From Rhea pennata (Eukaryota > Chordata > Aves > Rheiformes > Rheidae): a DNA stretch of 64,000 nt. The notes below the pieces were generated by a model that was given only the letters and a program-made list of their open reading frames with translations, was not told the DNA's origin and searched no databases. Below, one piece after another: positions 13,001 through 25,595 of this stretch; the stretch's first letter is position 1, and each line of letters opens with the position of its first letter. Location: positions 13,115,501-13,179,500 of the forward strand of contig NC_084674.1 of assembly GCF_028389875.1 (NCBI RefSeq), written 5' to 3'. The position numbers were made by a program, and so were the translations under genes.

Positions 13001-16000
13001 CCTCCTCTCTTCCAAGCAGCAAATCAGGAATTAATATTCACAGGTTCTATGAGTGACATAATTGCAATTTAAAAAGGGCAATTAATCATCAGCCACAGAC
13101 TTGCCAGGCTGTGATCCTTTCTTTCCACACCTGCCAACAAGCACACAGGAGGCAAAAACATCACGTTTGCACATAAAGCCCGGAAATGCAATTCTCCCTC
13201 TTCCTCCACCTCTCCTTTACATTCTCAGGTTTCACAACTTATGTTATGCTCCCCCTAAACCCTCCACAGCCCTACAATGTAGCCCCTTTGAATCACTCAC
13301 CCACCCTCTCCCTAGCTGCTCGCCCACAATGCCCAATCAGTCCCTTGCCATTTGAATGCAGAATGCTCTCTGTGTTTTAGCTTCCCCATACCATCAAACA
13401 GACCACTATATTGTGCAAGTCTACTTTATCTCAAAAGTACATAAGATAATACATTGCTACATATCATAGGGAAAAAAAAAATCTGTGAAGATTTAGACCT
13501 CAGCAAGCTGTGAGGTCTTCAAGTGATAGATTTAAAACAATTGGCCAAAAGACCTTTAAGATCTTGGGCCAAAAAGTTTATACAAAAAACCTCTAGGCCA
13601 AAAAAAACTTGCTTAAGCAGGTGCCACTGCTCCTAGTCAAGCACAGCAGATTCATGGAGACTGAGGACTTTTGTTCCAACACAAGCTGCGTAGTCTCCCT
13701 ACCCTCATTCCAGCCAGTCAGCCACCAAAAATTAGGTTTCATCTTAACAATATAGGAAAGTAATTTGATGCTTTTGTCTAAGAAAGAGGGTAATTTCAAT
13801 CCTAAGAATTAAGCCAGCATGCAAACTGAAACACAAATATGTATTGCACATCTTGGTCAGAGTTCCCAACAAAGGTAGTTGGCAGAAACTCTCTGCCAGG
13901 AGGTAACACCAATAAATGGCCTCTCTTTCATCTGTTATTAGATAATAAACAGGCTTTGCTTCCTCACACTGTCCTCATTTCTGTGAGGTCCCTCTCATAA
14001 TTTGCTATCTTTTTGACACACGCTCTTGTTTTCCTTCACCCACAAGCCTGACCACATCATTGCAAGTTAAATGACACATCTACAGCCTACTTCTCTCAGC
14101 TCTGTGGAACTAGGCAAGTACAATTACAAGTTCTCACCAGCTTTTTCTTCATGTAGATTTTGCAGAGGTTTGGTAACCTCTTAAAGAGCATTTTATTCCC
14201 ATGCAGACCTTTGTGTTCCAACAACACAGGTATCATGTGCCCCCTCATCCTCTGTTCAGAAAGGGCTGACCTTGTCTTTCACCAACAAATTGTTCCTTAA
14301 CAGACAAGGGAGTGCAGTGTTAAGAAACATCGGGTATTTCACTTAAGTATGTACCCTTTCCCAACCTAGGGGTGAACAACCTGTTGCTTAGTTGCATTTC
14401 CTCACAATTAATGGCTGGATCAAAGGCTCTTACTGGATTCTTCCGCAGGCAGAAAGGATGCTTACATAAAACAGATTTGGGAGCAAAGCTTGAAAGCCGG
14501 AGAAAAGACGAATGCCCCTCAGACACATACAGGGCTTCTGTGCTGATGCCGAGGATCACAGATGCTGCATTTCTTAGATTTCTTTGTTTAAAAAAAAAAT
14601 AATGCTTGTGCTTCCAAATCTTCTTAACACCTGTAAGCTTCATGCTTCCAATCAGCATTTGCTCACATCTTTATCTTCAAACCAGTACTATGAAGTTTTG
14701 ATAAGCCTTTTCCTTCCCAATATCTCAGTCCGTATTAGTAATGGGCACTAAAATCTTTCCCTTTCCCTCGTCCACGTTTTACAGCCAGCACTGCCCGAGT
14801 TGTGTGTGAGGCCCAAAGCACTGCCCTGTTATTACACACTTATCTCTGCAAAACCACCCTGCACAAGTGACAACTTTCATGGCAGGAGGAGGGGGAATTG
14901 TGCAGCTTTGCGATAATTAAAGCATAGACGAGTGTCACTGCTGTAGATAATTATGCATTAGCAGTGAAATTATTTAATGGAATAAAACAAAGTAAGCCGA
15001 GCATTTTGTTTAAAAGGGAATTTAGGGTCTGCAAAAGATGCCGAACCAACGCCCCAGGAGACTGAAAATGACAGCCCTCTATCATTCACACACACGATAC
15101 AACACCGGCAACAGCCTGCCAGGCTTCCACCTCACACCTACACACGGAGGGGAACAGAGGAGATGCAAAAGAGTATTTTGGCATCCCTGGCCATTCAGTC
15201 TCATTTGTCTGATGTCTGTCCACGTAGGGACCAACCACTAAATAGAGAGGAACAACTGACTGGGAACAACTTCCTAAAATGAAGGTATTGGCTCCAATAG
15301 AATGGATTAATTCAACCCACAGATTTTCCATAACCACCCCCCACCCCAAGCAGCTATCACATGATATCATTTTTAATTAGCATCAATACAGACAAGACTC
15401 CAACCAAAACCAGAAACAACGGGGTAAGCAGGTACACTGCCTGCAACAAAACTATCTCTTCCAACTAAGTCCATGAGGTTCCCCCCCATCCTCTCTCCTG
15501 TATCCTCTTGCCTTAACAATCATGCACCTACACACGCTCTTGCCACTGCTCTCATCTAGACAGCTCTCAGAGTCCTCCTGCTTGTTAAAATGAGGACTCT
15601 CAAGGTCAGTCAGAATTTATAAGGCAGCCATTTCATCTTTGTGCTTCTCTGGCTACTTTCCTTCCTAAAAGCTGCTGAACATTGGAGATTCTGCTGGGTC
15701 TGAAAGCCCTGCCAACACCAAGGCCAATTAGGAGTTTCAGAATGATGCATATTAAAGTTATTACGGCAGTTATGCAGCCAGAATAAATCTTAACTGAACC
15801 CTTAAGTGGTTGTTATAACTTGTTTCTCCTTCTTGAAAACAGATGAAAAGATACAAATCTCCTCCCTAAAAATCTGCAGGGATTCAAGCCAGCCACCAAC
15901 GTCTCTCTTAAAAGAGAGAAAATTATCATTCATTTTGACCAAGGCCAACTAGACCATCTTTGTTTTTTAAACTTCAGTCAAATCAATTAGAAATTCACAA

Positions 16001-17291
16001 TACCAACTGGGACTGACCTAAGGTACTTCCATGAAAGAAGAACACCATCTACATCTGAAACATCCTCTGAAAGAAACTCCAGAGATTGCAGTAAAGGACT
16101 TCACTTAGACCTTCTAGATAGTCTAGTGCTGATAGTCAAAAGGACATAGATATTCCACTTTATTTTTTACAAAGAACCAGGTTTTGCAAATATTACCCAA
16201 TTAGAAGACTAGGATGTAGATTCTCTCAAAACAGAGAATCTTGAAGAGAATCTGAGGAATGGATGCAGTGATACACATCTTGACACTGAGCAGGAGATGC
16301 TGTTAGGACAGCATGTGCAACTCTTCTCCCTTCACCTGCAAAACTGAACTTGCTGTTGGGAGCAGTTATCTACCTCTAAAATGAGTACTATTAGAATTGA
16401 ACTAGAGAGCTGGAGAGCAAAGAGAAAACTGAGGTGGCTAAGAACATACCGTATCACTTCCATGGAAACCTGCACTGGCTTCATGACAACCTTGCTCTCC
16501 CTCAGCAGCCTGAACACACAACAAGTTCATGACCTGCTAGATCCATGCATTTAAGCAGGAGAGTAAGCCACAGGAAGCATGGTGACAAAATGAAAGAGAA
16601 GAGCAGATGCATTCAACATATATCTCCAGTTTGTAAGTTTTGTAGGCCACTATGCAGCAGTCTATTCAGTGGCCTCACAATTTGAAGCAACGTATTTCTG
16701 CAGAAACCAATGGACTGCAAACACACAGAGTAAACTCATTCTGAAAATTATGGTAACTCTTGAAGAAACTAGAGCCAGAATTAAAATAAGTAAAAACTTA
16801 GAGATATTTCATTGGTATGCAAGTAATTTGAGGGCTCATCAGTTCTGGTCCACACCTGAAAGGGAGCCCTCTTAGATGTTCCTTCACTGCCATCTTCTGG
16901 AAATACTGTGTCTGTGAAGTTGCTCTGAATAAGAGTAAGTGGAGTAAGGAGAAACTCAATGAAGGAATGATCATTCGCATGCAACTGAAGTGTTTACTAA
17001 AACTCTTTAATCCCAAAGTAAGGAGTGCTACAACCGGAATTATATCCCAAATGAACTGAGCAGCAGAGCACAGAGCCCACAAGACAATACACAGAGCAGC
17101 CTCTAAGACAAGCAGGTTTTGACCCTAAATACTTCATTAATCTTCTGGATTCTACAAATTAGACAGGTAAAGGGATATTAACGTGGATATGTTGTGTATA
17201 GCTTGTTTATTAGATTCCATGTGCATCATCACATTTCAAACACTCACTTGAAAATACAGCTAAACCCCAAAACACCAGTTTGCTCATACAC

Positions 17292-17313
17292 AAAAAAAAA
17301 AAAAAAAAAAAAA
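17292..17313. repeat. A22 homopolymer
   Basis: Twenty-two consecutive A. Simple repeat. Confidence 0.9.
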
Positions 17314-20300
17314 TTGTCTTGCTAAAGAAAGCAGAAAGTTTCACAAGAGTTCATTCAGAGTCAGCAATGAACTGGAAAAAATGAACAGGTCAAAAAATAT
17401 TATCAAATATTTTTATACACAGACACAAAAAGTGTACCTAAAGTCTGTGGACCAGTATATTGACTTACTAGTAGATGACATGACTTATCAAGCAGGATAT
17501 TTAGGTCCAAATCAGTCAGCATTATAGCTCTTAAAATAGCCAAATGACTTGCTGAACACTACAGGGAAGCCTAACCAAGCTCAACAGCAACACCTGCTGG
17601 ACATATAAAATTGGTTCATTATTTTTTTGTTTGTTTAAACAAAGATGCTTGTTTATGAAATGAACTTCCACTGTAGTTTAAGAATGCTCACAAGGACATA
17701 TTTCTTGTCCAGAAAGCAGACTCAATTTCTAAACACCAGTGCAAGCAACATAAAGGCAAAACGTTGTATTTGCATGCAAAGTACGGTCAGAAAAATCCTT
17801 TATCCTTACCTATCCTCCGAGATACTCGACAGCAAACCACTGAAATTAAAATGGGTTAGGATTTACAGTAGTGAGACTCTACTGGAGGAAATCATCTCTG
17901 TCCAGCTGCTTCAATCCCATCCGAAGAATCCCCAAGGTACCCGTTGAACTACTTTATTTCCTGTGGGAGCAGCTAGTACGTGAAAGGCCCGAGGCAGCAA
18001 GGTATTTACCAGATGCACTAAGTCCCATCTAAACGAAAAGGAATGGTAGCTAAGACCATTAGAGCTCCTTTCCCTCCAGGTGCCTTAACAGATTCCTTAT
18101 TAACCTTGGAAAATAAGCCTGCTACAGCAGGATGACATTACTGGAGCAGAAGCACTGCTAATAGCCTCCACTTAAACGGATCGCAAACTGATACTTCATC
18201 TAAATCAATTACAATGACAACACATTTTTACCTCAGACAGGTAAAACGCAGTAAACTACTTCTAAACTATTGTAAAGAAAAGAAAATGCAAGTGGCTGAC
18301 AACACCACCAAGATTCAGTTAAGACTTTCATCGCAGTCCAGAACAGAGCCACAGTGACCCAGGAGCCCATTAGTTACACAGGCTTGTGAACAGCTCTCAG
18401 GTGGTAAAAGGCAAATCACAAACAGATTTGTAACAGACCTATATGATAACCTTCATTAGCACAAAGCTTAGAAAAAACTTGACTACAAAAGGCTGAATGA
18501 GAGGCACACTGTGGGGCAGGGGAGGAAGGAGCAACTTTTTAAATCACAAAGAAAAAAGAAAGAAAAAACCCACAGGCTAGTCTGAAGTTCATTATCTTCT
18601 AAAATTTAGTTTGCTTCAGAGCTTAGCATTTCCATGCTTTTTCAAACTTTGTACTCAAAATAAAATTCTTTTACCCTGAAAAATCACAGGATTTAAGAAA
18701 TATGCAAGTTTAATCGCAACTGACAACTATATATTTTTTTAAAGTTCCTAAAAGTCCCCTAAAGTTTTAAAGTCCCAATGCCCCCTTGCCACCTTCAGCT
18801 CTTCAAATAAGAAGGTATAACATGAAAATACAGCAATGACTGACTGCTCAGGTTCTCAATTGGGAAGAAAACAGATTTTGTAAGGATCTATTTGTGTAGT
18901 GGAAGACCGGAAATCAGCAGAAGGGAGCCACAGCTTCAGCTTGACAGTGCCGATTACAGCCATAGCAAGATGAGGAACAAATCTATTCTGTTCAGGGGCT
19001 GGGGAGAAGGGAAAAGGAGAGAGAAGATAAATAGAAGCCTATGTGTTTAGAAAAAGAAAGGGGCTTGAAGTCATCTGCTAGACAGTGACCCACATTTTCC
19101 ACAATAAAAACATTAGGCAGAAGATCCAGTGAATGGACACGACAGGATCCCATTCCTAACCAAGAGCTCTGGTTATTTAATAAATGCATCCTTCATCTAA
19201 TGTTCTGATCATGCCAGTATTCAACTTAACTTTTTTGTTTGGAGCAGAAATTATACATAAGTCCATTCTATCTGCCTGATTACTTTTCATTTTCAACTCC
19301 TACAGTATCATCTTTCAAGTTTGCCCGTTATCATGAGGTCTTCCAGGCTAAAATGGCTCTAAGCTTTCAATGTAATAGACAGGCAAAAGAAAGCCAGGTA
19401 ACTCTCCAATTCCTTCTCCCCAGCCCCATCCCAGCTTTTCAGGTGTTCTATTTTCATTGTTTTAAATAAATAAACAAACAAATACACAAAAGAGAAAGTC
19501 ATAAGCTCGTTTCCTCTAAGTTCAGTTCCTTTTAAGCAGCTCCTTTCCATCATGTTTTACTCACTGCTCATAAATAATATAGATAATTGCAGATAGCTGT
19601 AACAAAAACAAGCAGAGAAAAATGTACATATATAGGAAAGAAAAATTCTGAGGTGATCTATGGGCCTAGAGGAATTCCTGGCAAATAGCAACAGTTGCAT
19701 CGAGATCATGTTTTCAGCTAATGTAAGGTAATTAGAAGGCCAAAAATAATACAGGGACAGACTTCAGACAAAGCTAAGCAAGGGTGCTGGCAGCTCAGCT
19801 CCCTCTGAAGTGCACATTTCCTATCTACTACCCCCACACAGTACATATAGCTATTTCTTCTCCTATAAATTTACATTAGAAAGCAGTAATGCCACTCATG
19901 GAAAGACAGGTTTTAAAAGTGCTGAAACTCCAAAAATCTATAAGCAGTGTGCAATTAGGAAGAAATTATGCTGACTAATAAGAAACTCTAAGAGAGCCCA
20001 CCCAGCTGCCCAAGAGTTAACATCCTGCGTTTCTCATCAAAACCTCTTCCAAGCAGGTTAAGTACACAATAGAGCATCTAAAGCACAGCAAGAAAAGCTG
20101 CTTGAAATTCCACACATGTGCCTCAGCAATGTATTTCTATTAATGTCCAGTGTGTGTCAGCGTGAAGATAAGGTACCAACATCATGTCCAACCAGCCAGC
20201 TAGAGAATGGGACGCTGTGTAAAACATTGTGTGATACTTAGAAACCCGCAGAACAGTGGCGCCTGCAATCTCACCCTCCGCACACATGCCTGATAACACC

Positions 20301-21978
20301 ACCAACAAGGGGGGGCAGCATGAGGAAACGGTCCTGCAATTTGGGGGAAGCAAAGAAATTGAGAGAGAGAGGCTAAGAAAAATGAAAACAGATTTCATCA
20401 GTAAATAAAAGCAAGTTTTACAGTGCCCAGCTTTAGAAGAGGATAGAACTAAACTGGGAAAAAAAAACCAAAAAACTTAATAAATTAAATTTGCTTTTCA
20501 TACGACCTTGCTTTATTTTTTCTTTAGGATTAGAAATAAAGAAATAGCCTCCATGCTCAATTTGATTACTCCCACTATATCACATACATTCAACTTCATC
20601 TCTAGTATGAGCCAAGGAAGCTATTCCCATCTCAAATAGGGCTATTCTCTGTAGCACCCCTGTGTTGTCACCTAGAATCACTTCAAAGCATGCACATCTA
20701 GATTCCAAGGCAAGAAGGTGTGGAAAATGACAGAAGCACCACAGCTAGTTTTCATGGCATTTAGAAAATACGAAGGAAATGACAACCAGTGACAGGTCAC
20801 CCACCCCACATCCTCATCATCTGAGAGAGCAAAAGCAATCTAAATTTTCCACTGCATGCAGAGTTACTTCCTAGCTATTATACATCATTTAAATTCACGA
20901 TCTTTTCTCGTTTTAGTAACACTTTTCAATTAGAAACATCTTTAGAAAATTTACTAGCTTATTTCTGAAGACCATTGATTTAGGATTCAAGCACACTACT
21001 GGCATCTTTGAAACAGAATACAATGAATACTGCAGAGTTATAACCAAATACTATGTTACATGTACATAATATCCCAAATACATAAAACATAGGAAACCAA
21101 AATCATAATCCTCATACCACAAGCTATACCACATTTGACTAGTACTGGCTCACAGGAGGGGAAAGGAAAGCCTACTGAAATACTCCGATGCATCACCAAA
21201 TCTCTGTAGCTTATGTCCCCAAAATTAGCTGGAACAGAATTCTGCTGTTCCACAATGTTTCTGTAGTAAAAACACACATACACAAACAGTAGCTTTGATG
21301 GACTACTCATGGCAAAATAAAAACTTTTTATTCTCCTATTTCTTTATCAATTTAATATTTTATAGCTACAGAGAAGGAAAGAAGAAGGCTAATCCTAGCT
21401 TTCCCTTCTTAAATGACAGGATTGCTTTGCTATAACCCTAAACCAGAACAAGTGAGTCTCAGAGAAGTTTCTGTGGAGCACGGGAATTTTGTAGACCCCA
21501 AAAAAAAGTGTAAAATCTACAAAAGGAAGAATTGAAGCCAAGAGAGAGGAATTAGGCAGCTCCACAGACATCTTCAATTTGTTGCGGCTGTAGGATTTAA
21601 AAAAGAGGCCAACCTTGTGATAAGGTCCCTTAGCCCAAGAGCCCAAAAATGAAAAGCTCACATATGACTATCAGCTGCTGAAATCTGCAAAAACTCTCCA
21701 AACAAAAATTAACCTTCAGAGTCAGGAAATAAAAGGCTAGAGCTGCAGAAATTGAACTGGTCCAAAAAAATTTTTTTTTTAATATATAATGTCCAACAAA
21801 TCATAGCAACAGTTGCAGGAAAAATAAAGAATATAGAAGTAGCATCTTATCCCCAGATAACACCTTTGCTTTCCCTCAAGAGAAGGGGGAAAGAAAGGAA
21901 GGGAGGGGAGTGAGTACTTTTACTTTCCAAGTTCATTACAATATACTTTCTCCAAGTTTAGAGGATTTTCTTGTAGGG

Positions 21979-21992
21979 TTTTTTTTTTTTTT

Positions 21993-22024
<32 letters not shown>
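21979..22024. repeat. Long T homopolymer with one G
   Basis: T14, one G, then T31: the longest homopolymer of the window. On the minus strand it is an A-run like a retroposon tail, but I recognise no element body next to it. Confidence 0.9.
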
Positions 22025-22025
<1 letters not shown>

Positions 22026-23334
22026 AGTTAAGTTTAGACTCATCTTCCCTGCTGTTCTTCAAAAATCATTAGTGCTCCAGAGACCAGAAGTTATTAGTTT
22101 GTTGGAGACAATAGATAGGTAGATGCTTTACAGAACCATGCCAAGTTTAAATTTAATGTAAATCTTTCCAAAGTGCATCGTTTAATACTGAAGATTACTT
22201 TCTATAGGGATCCCTTAAAGTTTCTACAGTTTCATAAAAAGAAGCAATTCTTTCACTGCAGAAATGCCCCCTATTCTGTTGTAGAAGGCAGCAGCCAAAG
22301 AGAAACCCTACCATGAAAGAAAAGGAGGGATGTTCTGGCCAGAGACTGTAGGAAAAAACAGGCCACTAACTTTAAAGACTCCACTGATGAACACATATTC
22401 CTCAAAGGAAGTCTAGAAAAAGTATCTCTTAACTCAGACAACAGGAATGACAGAGAGAAAAGGAGCAAGTTCTAAGGCTATTCAGCCCAGCTATTTAAGT
22501 CCCCTATCAGCATCTTGCAATACAGTTACATAACCCAGCCCAGACTCCTCACCCCAGGAGCAAAGCCATATTCGTTGCAAGTATTACCACCCTCCTTTGC
22601 GCATAGCGGGAGAAGGTCTCCATATCAGACATTAAAGATGCAGAGGAAGACCATAACACACCACATGCCTAATGGCAGACAGCTAATCAGAGACTGAACT
22701 AGCTTTTGGTAAAGGCAAGGCAATATTGCATGCTTGTTAGTTGCCAACAATTTTACTAAGTGATTAAAAAAAAAAATTTTTTTAATTATTCTGAAATTCA
22801 GACAACAGAGGCTAAGATCTGAATTCCCTGTGACCTATTAATATACTTCCACTATTCAAACATACATCTACTACTGGAGCTTTGTATGTCACAAGCCCTG
22901 AACTAGCAGAAGTTACCATCTAACTAATGGAACCAGCCCCAGCAAAGGAGGAGCCTCTTCCAGAGGCGTAGTGTCTTCAGCCAGCCCAGCTCAACTAATT
23001 GCTTGCAGGGAGAAATCAACTGAGAGTAGCACAAGTCCACAAGCTCCATTTTTGAAAGTTGAAATTTGCCAGTTTTAAACTTGGAGAGCACAACAATTCT
23101 CCTTAATATACAAACTGAGCATTACCTTTTTTTGCGATAAATCATTAATTAACCAAAAGTACATCTTTCCTTTTGTATCAACACATTTAAAAGACAGTTT
23201 TAGTCAATCAATGAAAGCAATCAGAAACAACTGCATTCCAACATCTAGCCAAAGATTATTCTATACTTTCTGACTTAAATCAACGTTTCATGCTTCACCC
23301 ACAAAACTGCAGTTCAACGAAGAAACATTCACAG

Positions 23335-23448
23335 AATGGAAAAACAGATTGAGAATTTTGGTGATAACAGGGAGGTGATCAGATGGAGTAGTGCTTTCTG
23401 TTTGGCCTCGTAGAGAAGAGGGAATGATACCATAAGCCTGTGGATGGA
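23335..23448 (+). repeat. Left arm of 114-bp perfect inverted repeat
   Basis: The arm begins AATGGAAAAACAGATTGAG and ends CCTGTGGATGGA. Its reverse complement recurs without a mismatch at 24,115-24,228. Outside the arm the flanks no longer match and I see no target-site duplication, so it is not an obvious DNA transposon terminus. It lies in the presumed CHCHD6 intron 4, where a transcript could fold into a long duplex. Confidence 0.95.
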
Positions 23449-24114
23449 GCCTGTGGGTAAAGATCAAACATTAAAAATAAATAAATATTTGTTAGCAATA
23501 TCTCTTTCCAGAACAAACCTATTTCCTACATACAGGCTAACAGCTTTAGAAGGGAGAGGGTTTTAGCCCAGCATACTACCTTTTCACTGCAGAGTAAATG
23601 TGATCAACTGCCCCAATGCGAGCAGTATCCAAACCACAACACAAAGGTCTCGGAGGAAGCATCTTTCAATCAGTTAATTTACAGGGGGACTGAACTGGGG
23701 AGAGGAGCAGTTCTGACGACAGAAGCCTCACCCAGAAACGGCAGCCTCCTGTCACTTCCATCACTGCACTGCCACGGTTTCAAGACACACCGAGCTGCCA
23801 CTGGATCTCCGTCGGTCACCGCAGCTGTCACAATGCCAGGAGATTGTTTGCATCAAGAGCTTCTGCGTTCTGGAGTGTTGATCAGCCAGGATGAAGCCAA
23901 CACCCAGCTTAACAGAAAGTAACCAAATGCTTTAACGAAACTCTGTCATGTCCAGTACCCATTTTGAAAACCATCTTCAGGATAGGTTTCACTGAATCTA
24001 CAGCTGGTGTGGTGTCAAGCTGGTATAAGTGAACACCACTGGGAAATCTGCAGCCAAAAGTATGCAGGACTAGCTTAAAGCTTCATCAGTGACCAGAAAC
24101 CTACCAAAAATCTT

Positions 24115-24228
24115 TCCATCCACAGGCTTATGGTATCATTCCCTCTTCTCTACGAGGCCAAACAGAAAGCACTACTCCATCTGATCACCTCCCTGTTATC
24201 ACCAAAATTCTCAATCTGTTTTTCCATT
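24115..24228 (-). repeat. Right arm of 114-bp perfect inverted repeat
   Basis: Exact reverse complement of 23,335-23,448, separated from it by 666 bp of unrelated AT-rich sequence. Full identity over 114 positions means a very recent duplication, ongoing gene conversion between the arms, or an assembly artefact. Confidence 0.95.
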
Positions 24229-25570
24229 AAATAAGTATATAAACAGCCTATTTATGTCATTTCCAGAAGTTTTACCTATCCATCCTTCGAGCCGAGGAAG
24301 GAAATATACTGGTTAAAATATCAGACCAGTCTGACAATGGAACCTAACAACACACGTGTTGACACATCCAAACCTCTACACTTCAGAATCCCACACTGAC
24401 AGGATTATGCCATCAAAAACTTTTGCATTGATCAAAAATCTTTCCTCCTCAGCATTCTCATTTCAGCCCTTCTCTCTTGATTCAAGGGATGAAGAGAGGC
24501 TCTGAAGAACAAATAGGCTGTATCTGGGAACAAAACAGAGTAATTTGAAAGGAACCTCATGGTCTATGACTAACTACAATCAGTTGCCCAAGCAACTAGA
24601 GACAGGACAAATCTTCATATCTTGTGGGGATTTCTTCCGGACTCATATTCCGGGGCAGGCTAATTACAACAGCACAGTGCTAGAGCCATCGGAAAGCAGA
24701 GGCTGCTATCCAGCAAGCCAGTGAGCCAGACACAAGCAGGAATTCAGGGAAGGGAAAGTTGTCCTTGATCAACAGCTGGAGAAACACTTTCCAGCAATTT
24801 AGCAATTCTGCAAGTGGTCCATTTTCCACACAGCAACCAGTGCCCTCTAGTCCTGCCTGAAAAAGCTAATTAGGGTGCAAAGTTTGTCCTTCCATCACTC
24901 CATTTCTAAATTCGTTCTTTCAAAGGGGGAAAGGAAGGGAAGACTTTTGGTCAGTAACTCTGACAAAGCCATTATCCTACGGGTATTAAATGGGGAGATA
25001 AGAACTTCAGGGCTTTGCACAAATCACATTAGTTCAATTCTCAAATCCGGGTAATGCTTCTTTTCAAAGTATTAATTTCATTTATTCTATTTGCTCTCCC
25101 TCTGTCCTGATAACACAGGCACACATGGCCCCTAAACGAGATCTTCCTATTTTATAGGTTATAATCCTCCTTTTCCAGAGTAGTAATGAGATGTCTTTGC
25201 TTAATCGCGTTTATTCCCTCCCCCTCCCTTCTGCTTTCTCTCTCCCCCCTCATTCTACACTGATTTGTCTCAAGGTTTCAGCGAAAACCACTGGAAGCCA
25301 CTGTGTCCGGGAGGGAGGCTCATGATGCATATGCTGTACAGCCTTAGGAGATTACAAAAGTGGAAAGGAGAGAAAAGAACAGCTTTAAGTTTCTTTTTTT
25401 AATCAACAAAAGAAAAAACACACAGAATCTGAGAAGTTGAAAGAAGAGATTTTGATAATTGGAAATGAAAGATAAAAGATGTCTGATTTAGGAAGAAGAG
25501 AGACTATTCATAACACATCCCAGCAATTAAATAACTTGCTTATGACAATCTTGGAAGTTCCTCAGGCTAG

Positions 25571-25595
25571 AAATAAAATAAAATAAAATAAAATA
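25571..25595. repeat. (AAATA)5 microsatellite
   Basis: Five perfect copies of the pentanucleotide AAATA. Confidence 0.9.

Noticed and set aside
14111-14190. Possible minus-strand exon ending AAAAAGCTG|GTGAGA
   Set aside because: The donor is good and a weak acceptor exists, but the peptide does not resemble the missing part of CHCHD6 or any known protein.
20620-20690. Minus-strand Cys-Tyr-Arg-Glu codons, suggestive of the CHCHD6 CX9C region
   Set aside because: A stop codon follows immediately and the upstream codons do not match the family.
23335-24228. Inverted repeat as a DNA transposon with long terminal repeats
   Set aside because: No target-site duplication flanks it, the spacer holds no transposase-like frame, and the arm ends match no terminal motif I know.
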